A stretch of DNA of 64,000 bases. Source: Eunapius fragilis (taxonomy: Eukaryota > Porifera > Demospongiae > Spongillida > Spongillidae). The stretch is taken from assembly GCA_963681505.1 (NCBI GenBank), contig OY811984.1:423501-487500 (forward strand), in the 5' to 3' direction. A model generated the notes under the pieces. It saw only the letters and a list, made by a program, of their open reading frames with translations, ran no database searches and was not told the origin of the DNA. Position 1 is the stretch's first letter. Each line of letters starts with the position of its first letter. The position numbers were made by a program, and so were the translations under genes. Below are positions 50,319 through 61,595 of the stretch, piece after piece.

Positions 50319-51184
50319 TGTGTGTGTGTGTGTGTGTGGGTGTGTGTGTGTGCATTTACATACCATCCGTCATATGCCCAAAGTACAGCATACAAAGCCA
50401 ACACAATGTTGCCTGGGGATGAGGCCGTTCCTACCCATGGGTGTCGTAAATCCTGTGACAAGCAGTCTGAGACAAAAAAGAGCAATAAAGATTTAGATGC
50501 ATAACGTCTCTATATGATGCCCACCTTTTGCTATGGCCTGCCATATGCCAACAGCAATGATGAATACACAGGCCAGGACTTTGAGAGCAGATAAGACCAC
50601 TTGAATGTGAGCAGTGAGTGTTACATTGTAAGAACCAATTATAGCTATTACTACTGTAGGAAGGAGGGGATTTACAAACTAGTAAATAAAATAAAGCAAG
50701 TAAGTTTACCAAGGGTTGCTATCGTGATGAGCTTCACAGGTGCAGTGGGTGTATTTTGACAGTGAACGAATAAAGGAACCAACAGATACTGTGAAAATGT
50801 CAGGGTAATGATTGTCAATGACGCAGCCTTAGTCACTATCACTGAAGTCCAGACAACGAGGAAGGACAGAAGTGACCCTACGTAAGTCGTATATTGTTTC
50901 TTGTGTTTGAAAGAGAACGCTTCGCGGACGTACGAGTACTCGGCCCCACTACTCGGAATGAAGGTGCCAAGTTCGCAATAACAAAGTCCCCCCGCGATAG
51001 ATATTATTCCGCCAAATGCCCACAATACGAGGGATAGACCAAATGAGCCACTATGCAACAGCACAATGCTGGGAGACACAAATATGCCTGAACCAATGAT
51101 AGAACCAACAACAATAGAAATGCTGTGCACCAAATTTATTTCTTTACGCAAAGAAACCTCTCCTTGGTGAATGCCCGGTTGCAT
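49036..51184 (-). CDS. SLC7-family amino-acid transporter (heteromeric light chain)
   Basis: APC-superfamily 12-helix exchanger that pairs with an SLC3 heavy chain in the plasma membrane. First exon 51184-about 50710: MQPGIHQGEVSLRKEINLVH, the substrate-loop motif VVGSIIGSGIF, GLCYCELGTFIPSSGAEYSY and further helices. Later exons: VLACVFIIAVGIWQAIAKG (about 50575), GNIVLALYAVLWAYDGW (about 50420-50365), FPRAIIIGILIVIVCYLLVN, MPILIAVSTFGAANLMLYAA AR (about 49925-49860), FLSGIHRKYRTPIAAVIFQ (about 49770-49710), IGDIGSLIDSFNAAIWLFYG (about 49530), VWLPVPIFMVCVSVLLVVIP through KILDTIS (about 49360-49180), and a last exon EFINTHTSQLLNTVPST ending at 49036, whose phase joins exactly. Resembles SLC7A5-A9/A11 (LAT/xCT/b0,+AT) more than the CAT branch; substrate not assignable. 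A TG tract fills one intron. Confidence 0.9.
50279..50352. repeat. (TG)n with GGG interruptions, SLC7 intron
   Basis: TG tract interrupted twice by GTGGGTG. A shorter CA tract sits in the last intron at 49143-49164. Confidence 0.93.
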
Positions 51185-51233
51185 TCTATATAATGCGTAC
51201 TACAGTAAACAATTACGTCACCCTGAGTAGCAA
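51185..51233. promoter_or_regulatory. 49-bp shared divergent promoter with a CRE/ATF-like site, SLC7 / STX16
   Basis: Only 49 bp lie between opposed start codons. TTACGTCA at 51213-51220 (reverse TGACGTAA) fits the CREB/ATF-C/EBP type of site; TATATAAT lies at 51187-51194. Binding is inference. Confidence 0.55.
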
Positions 51234-52038
51234 ATGGCAGCGAGAATCAATCCGCCAGTTCAAATAGGGCAGTATCGCGACCACACATCTCAGTTTATCG
51301 AAATTCGTCAGCGTGCAGCGAGAGAACACCAAGTTTCCGATTCTGAAGATGTTAGATGGGTAAGCACTCCTTCAACGCCTTGTCAACCTTTACAATGGAT
51401 GATCCCTAATTACAGAATGCTGGGCTTGATACAGTGGCCTTGGTTCCTGCTACGGGCGACATTACAAAAGCATCACAGTTTATACCTCCTGAATGGTAAG
51501 AACCCGTTTAACACGGATTCGCATCAAGATTCCAATGCTCCGACACACATATATACATGCACACAACACACACGTACACACAACGCGCACGTACTTCAGG
51601 ACACATCTTTTAGAGGACGCCCAGTTTGAAGTTACGAACATTAAGAAAAGAAGTTTGTTACTGTACTCTGTGGAGTATACATATCAGACACGTCACCTTC
51701 ACAACATACACACACACACACACATACACACACACACACGTACATGCACACACGTACACAAAATGTACATGCACACACATTCACACCCATGCATGCAGTG
51801 CAAGACCTAAACCAGCTTCAGGAGAAACATGCAACAAGACCTGACATCTTTGCTGAGATGGAAGAAGAACAGGAGATAGAGATTCTTACGCAAGAGATCA
51901 CTCAGGTAAACTACCATTGGGTACCTGGGATGAAAGAAGCACCAGGGGGGTACTAGCCAGGAGGTACCAGAGGGGCACAAGCCAAGGGTACCAGCCAAGG
52001 GGTACCAGAGGGGCACTAGGGGGGTACTAGCAAGCTAA

Positions 52039-52078
<40 letters not shown>

Positions 52079-52079
52079 A

Positions 52080-52114
<35 letters not shown>

Positions 52115-53359
52115 CCTTGGAGGGAACTGGAAGGAGAAGAGTTACAGAGGGAGATTTCCTCCTACTAAACCTACCCCCCTCTTCAACCACCTTCCCAGTT
52201 GGAGAGGGATGAACTAAATATTGTAACTGGCAAAGAAAATTGTTTAACTGCCAGGATGAATAATTTAAATGGTTATTAGAAGTTGTTGGTGTGAAGTGTT
52301 GTCCTTGTAAAGATTGGCATTGAGAGTTACATGGTTTAATATTATGGCAGAGTAACATTGCATTGTTCATTCAGCTATTAATTGGATTGGTGGGCAAAGG
52401 GGTGTGGTCAGGCAGATTAATGTGTTGGGTGATGAGGTGTTGTGCACTTTTAAGGTCAACTGTACAGTAGTGGGGGAATGATGGTGGTGTGTGGCTTTTG
52501 TGATGGTGTGGGTGTGTGTGTGGCTTTTGTGATGGTGGCATTCCTCTTCATCCAGATGTTCTCCAGAGCAAAGAAAGGTTTGCAGGCCATCAACAACAAG
52601 AGCAAAGGGGGAACAGACCAGGAGATCAAGGTGGCTAAAAACGTGACATGTTCTCTGGCGCTGTCTCTACAGGAGCTCTCAACTAACTTCAGAAAGAGCC
52701 AATCGTCCTATCTCAAAAGTGGGGGGGTGCCTGAAGTGGAGGGATGAGGCTATGGTGTTATGTTTGCTGTACCTTACTGCAGAGGTTAAGCATCGTGAGG
52801 AGAGGGTGGTTAGTGGGGAGGTAAAGCCAACTGCAGCTCAGGTGTTTGGCATGGAAGAAGAAGGAGGAGACCCAGAGGTTCTGTTTGACAAGGTTTGTTG
52901 CCATGGCTTTGGTGGGGTGTGGGGGAAGGTGGTTTGACTTTGTTGTGTGGAACCTCTGTGTGCCCAGGGATTTAGTGGTCAGCAGTTGGCCATGGTGGAA
53001 CAAAACACCGCCCTGATTGAGGAGAGGGAGAAGGAGATACAGTCCATAGTTCAGTCCATATCAGAGATAAATGATATGTACAGAGACCTTGCTACGATGA
53101 TAGTAGAACAGGTCTGTTGAGGTTGGTGTGTCACACACAAGTTTACACTTCCTTTGTGCAGGGTACAATCTTGGATAGGATAGACTACAACGTAGAGCAG
53201 ACTGCGCTGAGGGTTAGTGAGGGAGTGAAGGAGTTGGAAAAGGCTGAAAAACACCAGAAGAGGTCTCTGAAACTAATCATTATCTTGGTTTTAGTCGTCA
53301 TAATAGCCCTCGTTGTTGTGGGTTTAGTGTTGTATCAAGTGATTACCCGTGTTGTATGA
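51234..53359 (+). CDS. STX16: Syntaxin 16 (Qa-SNARE)
   Basis: trans-Golgi Qa-SNARE for endosome-to-TGN fusion. Exons: 51234-51359 ([20 protein letters not shown]), about 51417-51495 ([23 protein letters not shown]), an exon near 51607-51645 ([11 protein letters not shown], joint unresolved), about 51799-51905 ([31 protein letters not shown]), about 52557-52720 ([38 protein letters not shown]), about 52790-52890, about 52970-53110 (SNARE motif: [40 protein letters not shown]) and about 53161-53359 ([20 protein letters not shown], then [20 protein letters not shown] as tail anchor). The zero-layer Gln is kept in [13 protein letters not shown] tract with a CATGCG break lies at 52040-52112 in an intron. 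Confidence 0.92.
52040..52112. repeat. (TG)n, STX16 intron
   Basis: Two TG runs separated by GCATGCG, preceded by a short GGTACCAG(A/C)GGGGCAC repeat at 51945-52030. Confidence 0.92.
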
Positions 53360-53448
53360 TGTCTGCGTGTTGTGCATGTTAGTTTGTTGAAATGTTCGCC
53401 ATTATTATTATTATTGTTACTAGTGATTTAACTAGACTGGTTATTAAA

Positions 53449-53864
53449 ATGGCGGAGGGGGATTTGGCTATAGTGGAAGGCGAAGTAGATGAGCCCGAGG
53501 ACGACGCAGCAGAATGTATCGAGGATTTTCAAGGAGATTTTAACGTAGACCTGAGTAAGGTAGCACAAGATTATGCCCAGTACCTTGTGGTTGACAGCAA
53601 ACGGGATGTAAGTGTGTGCTTATAATTAAGTGAGGTTGCACGGATAATGTCGCACATCGCAACACCATGGCTGATTATGGGGGATAGAAGCAGCTGCTCG
53701 ACGAAAAGGTAGAGAGCGTGGGCTGCAGGATGGAAGAGATGAAAAACCAGCTAGACTGGATGAAGCAAAGCATGTCTAGCAATACACAGAAAACGGAACT
53801 GCTTCTCGAGAATACGAAACGGTTGAAGGAACTGTTTCAAAGAGTGGACCAGATAGAGGTGTGG

Positions 53865-53904
<40 letters not shown>

Positions 53905-54244
53905 ATTTGTGTCCTTTCAAGTCGGTCATTTCTTTCATCGTACAGGCGTTTGTGAACCTGGTTAGCAAGAACCTTGATCTACTGGAAGAGTCGGTTACCA
54001 GTGCGGAGAAGACTTTGGACCCCAGCACACTGCAGAAAGTGTTCAAAGTGTTACCAGGCTTGGTACGTCAAACAATGTATGACTGGTTGTTATTTATATT
54101 TATCATTCATAAATTTCCTAGCGTAAGTCTGGTAAAACGACCAATCCACCTTCAAATTGGCCCCGCCCAGAAGTTTTCTCAACATCAGATTACTTCCAGC
54201 CAACATCTTTTAGCAACCCTGATACAGACAGCATTCACCAGTGA
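53449..54244 (+). CDS. BLOC1S4: BLOC-1 subunit 4 (cappuccino)
   Basis: Subunit of BLOC-1, which directs cargo from early endosomes to lysosome-related organelles. Start 53449 (MAEGDLAIVEGEVDEPEDDA). Exons: 53449-about 53610 (DLSKVAQDYAQYLVVDSKRD), about 53691-53861 (coiled coil; ENTKRLKELFQRVDQIE), about 53946-54063 (AFVNLVSKNLDLLEESVTSA EKTLDP) and about 54123-54244 (RPEVFSTSDYFQPTSF). Human cappuccino has the same features in order, including RIDRLEAFV and the C-terminal RTEDYFP. A (TG)n fills intron 2. It begins only 89 bp after the STX16 stop on the same strand and ends 82 bp before the MRPL52 stop. Confidence 0.85.
53864..53903. repeat. (TG)n, BLOC1S4 intron
   Basis: About 19 TG units a few bases after the donor at about 53861. 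Confidence 0.93.
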
Positions 54245-54326
54245 CGTGTCTTTATGTATGTATTATGTGTATGTGTATTGTGTGTTCAATGGGTGTAGTG
54301 TACAAATGATTCAAGCTAGAATAAGT

Positions 54327-54832
54327 CTATTGTGCCTTCTTAGAAGTTGTTGTAGGGGCTACTTGTGACTGATCTACAGATGGACTGGCCGCTTTAGCAT
54401 CATCCATCTCCTTCAATAATGTCTTTATACGAAGCTACAGAGGATGTGTGTGTGTGTGTGAAGGATAGATAATACAGAACTTCAATTGCTACTTACTCCT
54501 ATAGCATATTGGCGCTTGTTCCTATGTCTCTGCGCTTTGTTAACTGGGGCTGGCCTGCCATCTGGTTGCACGTGGAACATTGGTTTATTAATAGTTTCCG
54601 TCACCACTCTTACCTGCAAACGACCAGTCCGGTATATCAGTCAGTGGTCCATATTCGTTGCCACTGCGTGCCAGCCCATGCCTAATAAGAACATAGTGAG
54701 GTCTCGTAAAGCCCTTTAAGTAATACGAGCATACCTTAGCCGATAGTTTTCGCCAGCTGCTGCTTTACTGGAAGTATGGAAGGCGGATGCACGTGTTCCG
54801 CTCACAGCGAGAGCTGAAAGAGTTCCTGTCAT
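54327..54832 (-). CDS. MRPL52: Mitochondrial large-subunit ribosomal protein L52
   Basis: Component of the animal mitoribosome large subunit. Exons: 54832-about 54735 ([33 protein letters not shown], a basic/Ser-rich presequence type), about 54685-54616 ([15 protein letters not shown]), about 54599-54497 ([20 protein letters not shown]) and about 54433-54327 ([20 protein letters not shown], Lys/Gln-rich end). The core GPLT..PDWS.ADGRPAP is the family signature and is nearly identical to human MRPL52. Divergent from SAC1 with 153 bp between starts. Confidence 0.9.
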
Positions 54833-54985
54833 CACTATGCCACTGAATACGAGCAACCATACTGTATACGTCTCTCCAGCCTGTTCGTACCAACAGCTTA
54901 TGCAAAGTCGATGACATTCTGAATAAAGTTTTTCCTTCCTTGGGGATAATTAGAGCATATCTGGCGAAGAAGGGGGCGTACTAAA
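54833..54985. promoter_or_regulatory. Divergent promoter region, MRPL52 / SAC1
   Basis: 153 bp between opposed starts. No clear core element. Confidence 0.5.
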
Positions 54986-57900
54986 ATGGACAATGTACAT
55001 GAAGAGTTGGTGCTGTAAGTGATAGGGAAGCTTTTTACGTGGATAGAATCCTAAGGGGTGAATTCCTTCAATAGATATACAACCGACGAGAAGTTTTATT
55101 TAGTGCCCAATGATGATATGCAAGATGCTCTTGAAATTGACCGACTCAATTTTGAGTTTGTAGTAGTTGGTATGTACGAATCCACAATATATCGGTTTGA
55201 TTGGTTTTTCTTTCAGCCAAAGACACACTGACAATCCCAAAAGACGTTCCGCGCAGAACTGTGTGCGCATTAGTTGGAATAATTCACCTTTTGGCCGGTA
55301 TATGCACTACACATTATGTGCCTTCTGTGCCGTTCAGTTTAATCACCTCCGTGTTCTGGTACAGGCCCTTACTTGATAGTTGGTTTGGAGAAAAAGTACA
55401 TCGGGAGAATTGTCGGACACAATGTGTATAGTATTGTTCAGTTTGATGTGATCCCATTTTCAAAGTCCAACATACATCTCTCTGAAAGCCAGGTACTGTA
55501 TCTATTGTCTAGAGGGTGCCCAGATTTGCATATGTTGTCGTATTGTGCAGCTTTGTGAGAGCATTGTTGGGAATGCACTGTCATACCCCCACCCAATAGG
55601 CTAGGGACAACCAGCAGTATGTTGCCATGGTGCAGCGGGTGCTGGCCACACCTGGATTCTACATCTCTTACACCTATGACCTCAGTCTCTCCCTGCAAAA
55701 GAGGTATCAGCTGTCACAGACCAAACAGAACTTCTCACAGCTGTCTCTCTATGAGAGAGCTGACCTGCGTTTTGTGTGGAACGCTTACCTTTTGCGGGAC
55801 TTGGTGGTGCTACCATCACTGAAGAAGTTTTATGTACCTCTGATACATGGCTTTGTTGAAGTCAAAGAGGTCTGCACCATCAATGGAAAACAGTTCTCCT
55901 ATGCCTTGATATCGCGACGCAGCTGTCACAGAGCAGGTATGTTGGTAGGGTAAGTAAGGGAGGGGATATGGTGCCAAAGGGGAGGATATGGTGCCAAAGG
56001 GGAGGGGATATGAGGGGCTATGCAGATACATACACAGCCCTTACCCCATACTGGCTAAGCAGGTACATACATAATCCTTGGATATGGTGCCAAAGGGGAG
56101 GGAGATACGGTGCCAAGGGGAGGGAGATATGGTGCCAAGAGGAGGGAGATATGGTGAGGGAGATATGGTGCCAAGGGGGAGGAAGATATGGTGCCAAGAG
56201 GAGGGAGATATGGTGCCAAGGGGGAGGGAGATATGGTGCAAAGGGGAGGGAGATATGGTGCCAAGGGGGAGGGAGATATGGTGCCAAAGGGGAGGGGATA
56301 TGGTGCCAAGGGGGAGGGAGATATGGTGCCAAGAGGAGGGAGATATGGTGCCAAGGGGGAGGGAGATATGGTGCCAAGGGGGAGGGGATATGGTGCCAAG
56401 GGGGAGGGAGATATGGTGCCAAGGGGAGGGAGATATGGTGCCAAGGGGGAGGGGATATGGTGCCAAGGGGGAGGGAGATATGGTGCCAAGGGGAGGGGAT
56501 ATGGTGCCAAAGGGAGGGGGATATGGTGCCAAGGGGGAGGAGGATAATAGTTGTATTCTTACCATCATTGGGGGGAGGGGTCAATATGTACATAGAAGGG
56601 ATGATATATTGATGGCTGTTCAGAATGTAACTTTATACCGCTGTGAACCCTCCCTCTTCCCTCTCCTCCCTCTCCTCCCCCCCACCTTTGTCACCCAGGT
56701 GTGAGGTACTTTGTACGTGGTGTGAATGAAGATGGCCATGCAGCTAACTATGTTGAGACGGAGCAGCTCATTGGCTATGAGCACTCTCACTCATGGGCTT
56801 CTTATGTTCAGGTAAAGCCACACCTCCTGCCACACCTCCCTCTTACCATATATGGCTGCTTTCAACATACCATATAGACCCGTGGCTCCATCCCTCTATA
56901 CTGGTCACAGAGGCCTACCCTTAAATACAAACCACACCCAATGTTAACCAAGGGTGTCAACCATGTGAGTGCAAGAGTGGATCCCATGACCATTATGGTT
57001 ATTGGCATGTGTCCTTATATGGACATCTGTCACTTGACATTATGGACATTTGTCACCTGACATTAGATGCAAGGTCTCCAGAAACACTTTGATGAACAGA
57101 TTTTTCACTATGGGCAACAAGTAGTGGTAAATCTGGTGAGTATGTGTGTGTGTGTGTATGTGTGTGTACGTGCGTGTTGTGTGTGTATGTGTATGTATGT
57201 GGGCGTGTTGTGTGTGCGTGTTGTGTATGTGTGTTGTGTGTGTGTGTGAGTATGTGTGTGTTGTGCGTGTGTGTGAGTATGTGTGTGCTGTGTTGTATGT
57301 GTGTGTGTATGTGTATGTGTTTGTGTGTGTAGGGGCATTTCACTATTTAGCTGCTCTTGTTTAGATTGATCAGAAGGGATCAGAACAATCTCTGGGTGAA
57401 ACCTTCAAGCAGTGTGTCAACAGTTTTGCAAACTGTTTAGTTTGGTGAGGGTGTTTGTTTTGATGAGGGTGTTTGATTTGATGAGGACGTTTGGTTTGGC
57501 CCTCCCCGTACAGCTATGACGCTTTTGATTTCCACAAGGAGTGTAGCAAGATGCGTTGGGATAAGCTCTCCATACTGATCAACAGGCTTTCCCCTAAGCA
57601 GGATGAATTTGGGTACATTTGTGTTGCTGATTTTGTTACAGGCATTGTGGCCTTACAGCATTACCGTTCTGTACTGCCTGCAATTACTGGTAGTAATAGT
57701 AGCAATAGTAGGGGTTTGCCCACCACACTTGTTACTATAAAGAGAGGTTAACCTCTTTCTCTGTGCATAATCTCCCCCTATTGTGTAGGTTGCTACCCTC
57801 TCAGCTGTTGTTGGGTTAAAGGGGTTTTAACCCCTCCCCTCCTTTGCTGGTTAAAGTTGTTAACCCCTTCCTCCCCGATACAGCTATTTCATGATGGATA

Positions 57901-60029
57901 ACTTAGGACCATCAGAACGTGTGTTATCTGTACAAAATGGAGTGTTTCGTACCAACTGCATCGACTGCCTTGATAGGACCAATGTTGTCCAAAGCATGCT
58001 GGCCCACAGGATCCTTGAGTTGCAGATGCAGGTAATGGCACTGTTAGGGAAGGACTCTACCAAGGACTGTAGTGGTGACCTACATGAATGTATAACCCCC
58101 TCCTCATTTTTATATACCTGTTTGCACACCAACACATACCACACACATACACATTGCACAAACACGCACGCGCTGTTGGCGTAGCGGTTAGGTGTGCTTG
58201 CAGCTGGAGACAGGCTGGAGACCAAGAATGAGTTTGAGACTACCTTTAAGAATGGTGGGTCCGTTGGTAAACAAATTATTAAGATCTAATGCCCTATATC
58301 TTTCACACGTGTACGCACACACACAAAGTGTGGGCTGATAATGGAGACCGCTGTTCTGCTCAGTATACAGGCACTGGGGCTCTGAAGGCTGACTTCACAA
58401 GGTAACATCTGCAACCTTCCTTTAATGTCTAATGTACCAGGTGTCCTCCCGGGGGGGTACATTTGTCTACCGCAGTGTACAGAAAATAAATGTAGTCACG
58501 TTCTGCCAGTGTTCAACATCCCTTTTGCATTTGAAGGTGCATGCTTGTTGTACAGGTTGTTTGGAACTTGGCCCAAAATTACCAAGCTCTATAATCCTTT
58601 TTCTCTGGTCCAAGTCAGTGGATCAAAGTGAAGCTATGTGATTGAGATATGCGTTGTTACTATAACTGCTTATCTCAATTGCTATGACACTCTGACTTGG
58701 GACCAGTGCTTGGCAATTTCGGGCCAAGCTCCAAAGGACCTGTACAACGAACCAAATGTAAAAGGAACGTTAAACCGGACTAAATTTTATTTTTTGTACA
58801 CTGTGGTAGGCAAATGTACTACCCCTGGGAGTATGCCCAGTACTACCCCTGGGAGTATGCCCAGTACTACCCCTGGGAGTATGCCCAGTACTACCCCTGG
58901 GAGTATGCCCAGTACTACCCCTGGGAGTATGCCCAGTACTACCCCTGGGAGTATGCCCAGTACTACCCCTGGGAGTATGTCCAGTACTACCCCTGGGAGT
59001 ATGTCCAGTACTACCCCTGGGAGTATGCCCAGTACTACCCCTGGGAGTATGCCCAGTACTACCCCTGGGAGTATGCCCAGTACTACCCCTGGGAGTATGT
59101 CCAGTACTACCCCTGGGAGTATGCCCAGTACTACCCCTGGGAGTATGCCTGATACATTAGACATTACCTCTCCCCACACTTCTTAGGACTGGGAAGAGAA
59201 CAACAGCTGGCAAACTGAGAGATGGTTACAACTCTATCATTCGCTATTACTACAATAATTTTGTTGATGGGTTCAGGCAGGTAAGGCTACACACCAGCTG
59301 CTCTTAGCAGTAATTTGCTGTGCAGAGGGTGTGGACAGTGTCTGCAAAGAGGGAGGGATTTCTTTCCCAGCACAAGCACACATGTGTTTATAACTCTGTG
59401 GCAGGTAGTCTGATTCTCAGTATGAAAGAATCGTTATATAGAGGACATCTCAGACTTCTAGAACAGCAAAACTAAAAATTGAAACTTAAAAAAGACTACC
59501 CATAGAAGGGCCTTTTTTTGCAGATACAGTTCCACGTATGCATGTGCATATATGAGGAGGGGTGTTCGCTATAGTGATGGGTCATGGCTTCTCTCTCTTA
59601 CAGGATGCAATTGACCTCTTTTTGGGTAACTATGAGGTGGATCGCTGGGAAGGTATCACAGTTCCTTCACCATTCCATAATCACAAAAACTGGAAGATTA
59701 CTGTGGTGGGCAATAATTGGAGTAGTAGACCAGCATGCCATCTACTTTGTTCTCTACTGCAGCTTCCTATAGTTGTGCTGATAGCATTTTCAATGCTCTT
59801 CATCAGTCTAATCATCCCATCAAGTACGTTGTCCCACATAAGCCATGATTGCTGGTAATTTATGAGGTGACAATCTCCCCCAGCAAACGCCAGCTTCCAG
59901 CTAGGATATATATTGTTCTGGGCTATTGTTGTAATTGCGACAGTGATGTTCATATTTAGGTCTGGGGAACAGTTCACTAACTCACCAAAGCTTGTTCATG
60001 TTGGTAAGAAGAAACAGAGCCAGCATTAA
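54986..60029 (+). CDS. SACM1L: SAC1 phosphoinositide phosphatase
   Basis: ER/Golgi membrane phosphatase that hydrolyses PI4P. Starts [10 protein letters not shown] (54986). Exons in order: [86 protein letters not shown] (about 55603-55935, with [17 protein letters not shown] and [12 protein letters not shown]), [20 protein letters not shown] (about 56700-56812), [93 protein letters not shown], then the catalytic C-x5-R-T motif [14 protein letters not shown] (about 57957), [77 protein letters not shown], and two C-terminal membrane helices ([38 protein letters not shown]). Ends GKKKQSQH. The catalytic Cys and Arg are present. Three introns contain tandem repeats. Confidence 0.95.
55958..56548 (+). 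repeat. 22-24 bp minisatellite, about 25 copies, SACM1L intron
   Basis: Unit GATATGGTGCCAAGGGGGAG plus GGA. It starts about 25 bp after the donor at 55935 and is interrupted once by unique sequence at about 56010-56075. G-rich on the coding strand. Confidence 0.94.
57141..57332. repeat. Degenerate (TG)n, SACM1L intron
   Basis: TG-rich with frequent TGTA, TGCG and TTGTG steps; starts directly at the donor near 57135. Confidence 0.9.
58815..59152. repeat. 24-bp minisatellite, 14 copies, SACM1L intron
   Basis: Unit ACTACCCCTGGGAGTATGCC plus CAGT, with a C-to-T variant (TATGTCC) in three copies. A length divisible by three keeps all frames open, but flanking exons ([11 protein letters not shown] before, [10 protein letters not shown] after) are contiguous in the family, so the array is intronic. 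Confidence 0.95.
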
Positions 60030-60378
60030 GAGAAATTATTTTTTGAGTAGTGTGTGGTGTTCAGTATATGACAGTTTACTAATTGTGTGTCAGATGGTAT
60101 TTAAATTTTTACACACCAGGTTTATTGTCCTATGCACAAAGGCAGTTGATTCCTTGCTGTAGTGTTTAGCTACTCTTGGATCAGAAATAATTGAAGTAAT
60201 TGAATCACAATTAGATTAATTAACCCTATTTTTAATGCATTACCTCGTGAATGGAACTATATCACCATCATCATCATCATCATGGAACAGTTATGTGACA
60301 CACACTCTCGGGACCTGCACCACTTGGGACTTGTGCCACTAGCTTGCAGGATGAGGGAGTCTAATTCATACAGTGATA

Positions 60379-61412
60379 TAGGGTCATTTCATGGTAAATT
60401 GTACCACCCTAAATACCTTACCTTCTCACATTGAGATACCACTTCCCATATATATTCTCCCAACTCTAATACACAAAATTGCAATATATTTGTATACCCT
60501 ATGTTGTTCCGTTTATGAAATATGGTCACTTAATTAATTAGTTTGATCACCTTTGTGAGTTTGAAAGAATGTGGTTATGCATGGGTTTTGTACCAGACAA
60601 TGGGTAGTACACGGATGTACCCATCGGATGTGATATTCTTGAAGTGTGCTTAAGGGGTTAAAGTATGTCATGAATTTTAATGAGATTGTAAGGTAGCAAA
60701 AAATTGTTTGGGAAAGTAATTCGTTGGACTGGGATACCTCTTTGAAGGCTTGCAGCCATTTTGGTTGTCTCCCTAAAATGTCGTTTAGTGAAGTCCTTGT
60801 AAGGTGTTAATGAACAGAGAACCCACAATGTTTACAAATGCAATGCAACTTTCATATATTTGTAAACCTTGTGGGTTTCCTGATCACTAAAACCTTACAA
60901 GAACTATGTTAACCACGAACAACATTTTGGGGGAGGCAACCAAAATGGCTGCTATCCTTCAAAAAGGTATCCCAGTCCAATGAATCACTTTCCCAAACAA
61001 TTCAAAACAGAAAAAAGCATAGGGTTATTAGAGCTGTCCTTCAAAAAAAAAAGTTTGGTGTGATATTATATTATTTTTTTGCTACCTTACAATTCATTAA
61101 AATTCATGATAAATAATTTTAACCCCTTAAGCACACTTCAATAAATATCACATCCAATGTGTACATCCATCTAATACCCATTGTCTGGTACAAAAAAGAT
61201 GGACCCATGCTTAACATACAAGTACTGCTCTTTCTAACTCACAAAGGTGATCAAAATAATTAATTATGCGAGTGACCATATTTCATAAACGGAACAACAT
61301 AGGGTATACAAATATATTGCAATTTTGTGTATTAAGAGTTGGGAGACTATATATGGGAAATGGTATCTCAATGTAAGAAGGTAAGGTATTTAGGGTGGAT
61401 GAAATGACCCTA
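60379..61412. mobile_element. Snap-back MITE, near-complete palindrome with TA ends (Tc1/mariner-type candidate)
   Basis: Begins TAGGGTCATTTCATGG and ends ATGAAATGACCCTA. The left half (60381-about 60850) is repeated in inverted order in the right half (about 60870-61410): for example CCCTAAATACCTTACCTTC pairs with the region 61380-61398, and GACAATGGGTAGTA near 60597 with 61175-61190. The hairpin centre is near 60840-60885 (AACCCACAATGTTTACAAAT with its complement). Arms differ by small indels and substitutions. No coding ORF. TA flanks suggest TA target duplication. It fills most of the 1.57-kb gap between SACM1L and the next gene. Confidence 0.88.
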
Positions 61413-61595
61413 TTGCCCCCTGGACCTGTCTCTACCATTGTTGCACCCTTATACTGTAACAGAGAAGTACACAATACTGACCATATTAAATCAATTTATT
61501 ATGATGTTTGAAGCAATGCATAATCTGCAGAAATATGAACTAAAAGAGACCTGTAACCATGACAACAATCAGTCTGCACATACATAGCTGTGGCA

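Noticed and set aside
55968-56704. Gly- or Pro-rich proteins of 150-215 residues on both strands
   Set aside because: They are readings of the SACM1L intron minisatellite; the flanking exons join without them.
58170-58200. tRNA-like A-box (TGGCGTAGCGG) suggesting a tRNA or tRNA-derived SINE
   Set aside because: The bases fall on the acceptor and first codons (RLGVLAAG) of a SACM1L exon; no B-box or acceptor stem follows.
58638-59186. Repeat protein of TTPGSMPS type as a SACM1L coding insert
   Set aside because: The family is contiguous between [11 protein letters not shown] and [10 protein letters not shown], so this 24-bp array is intronic.
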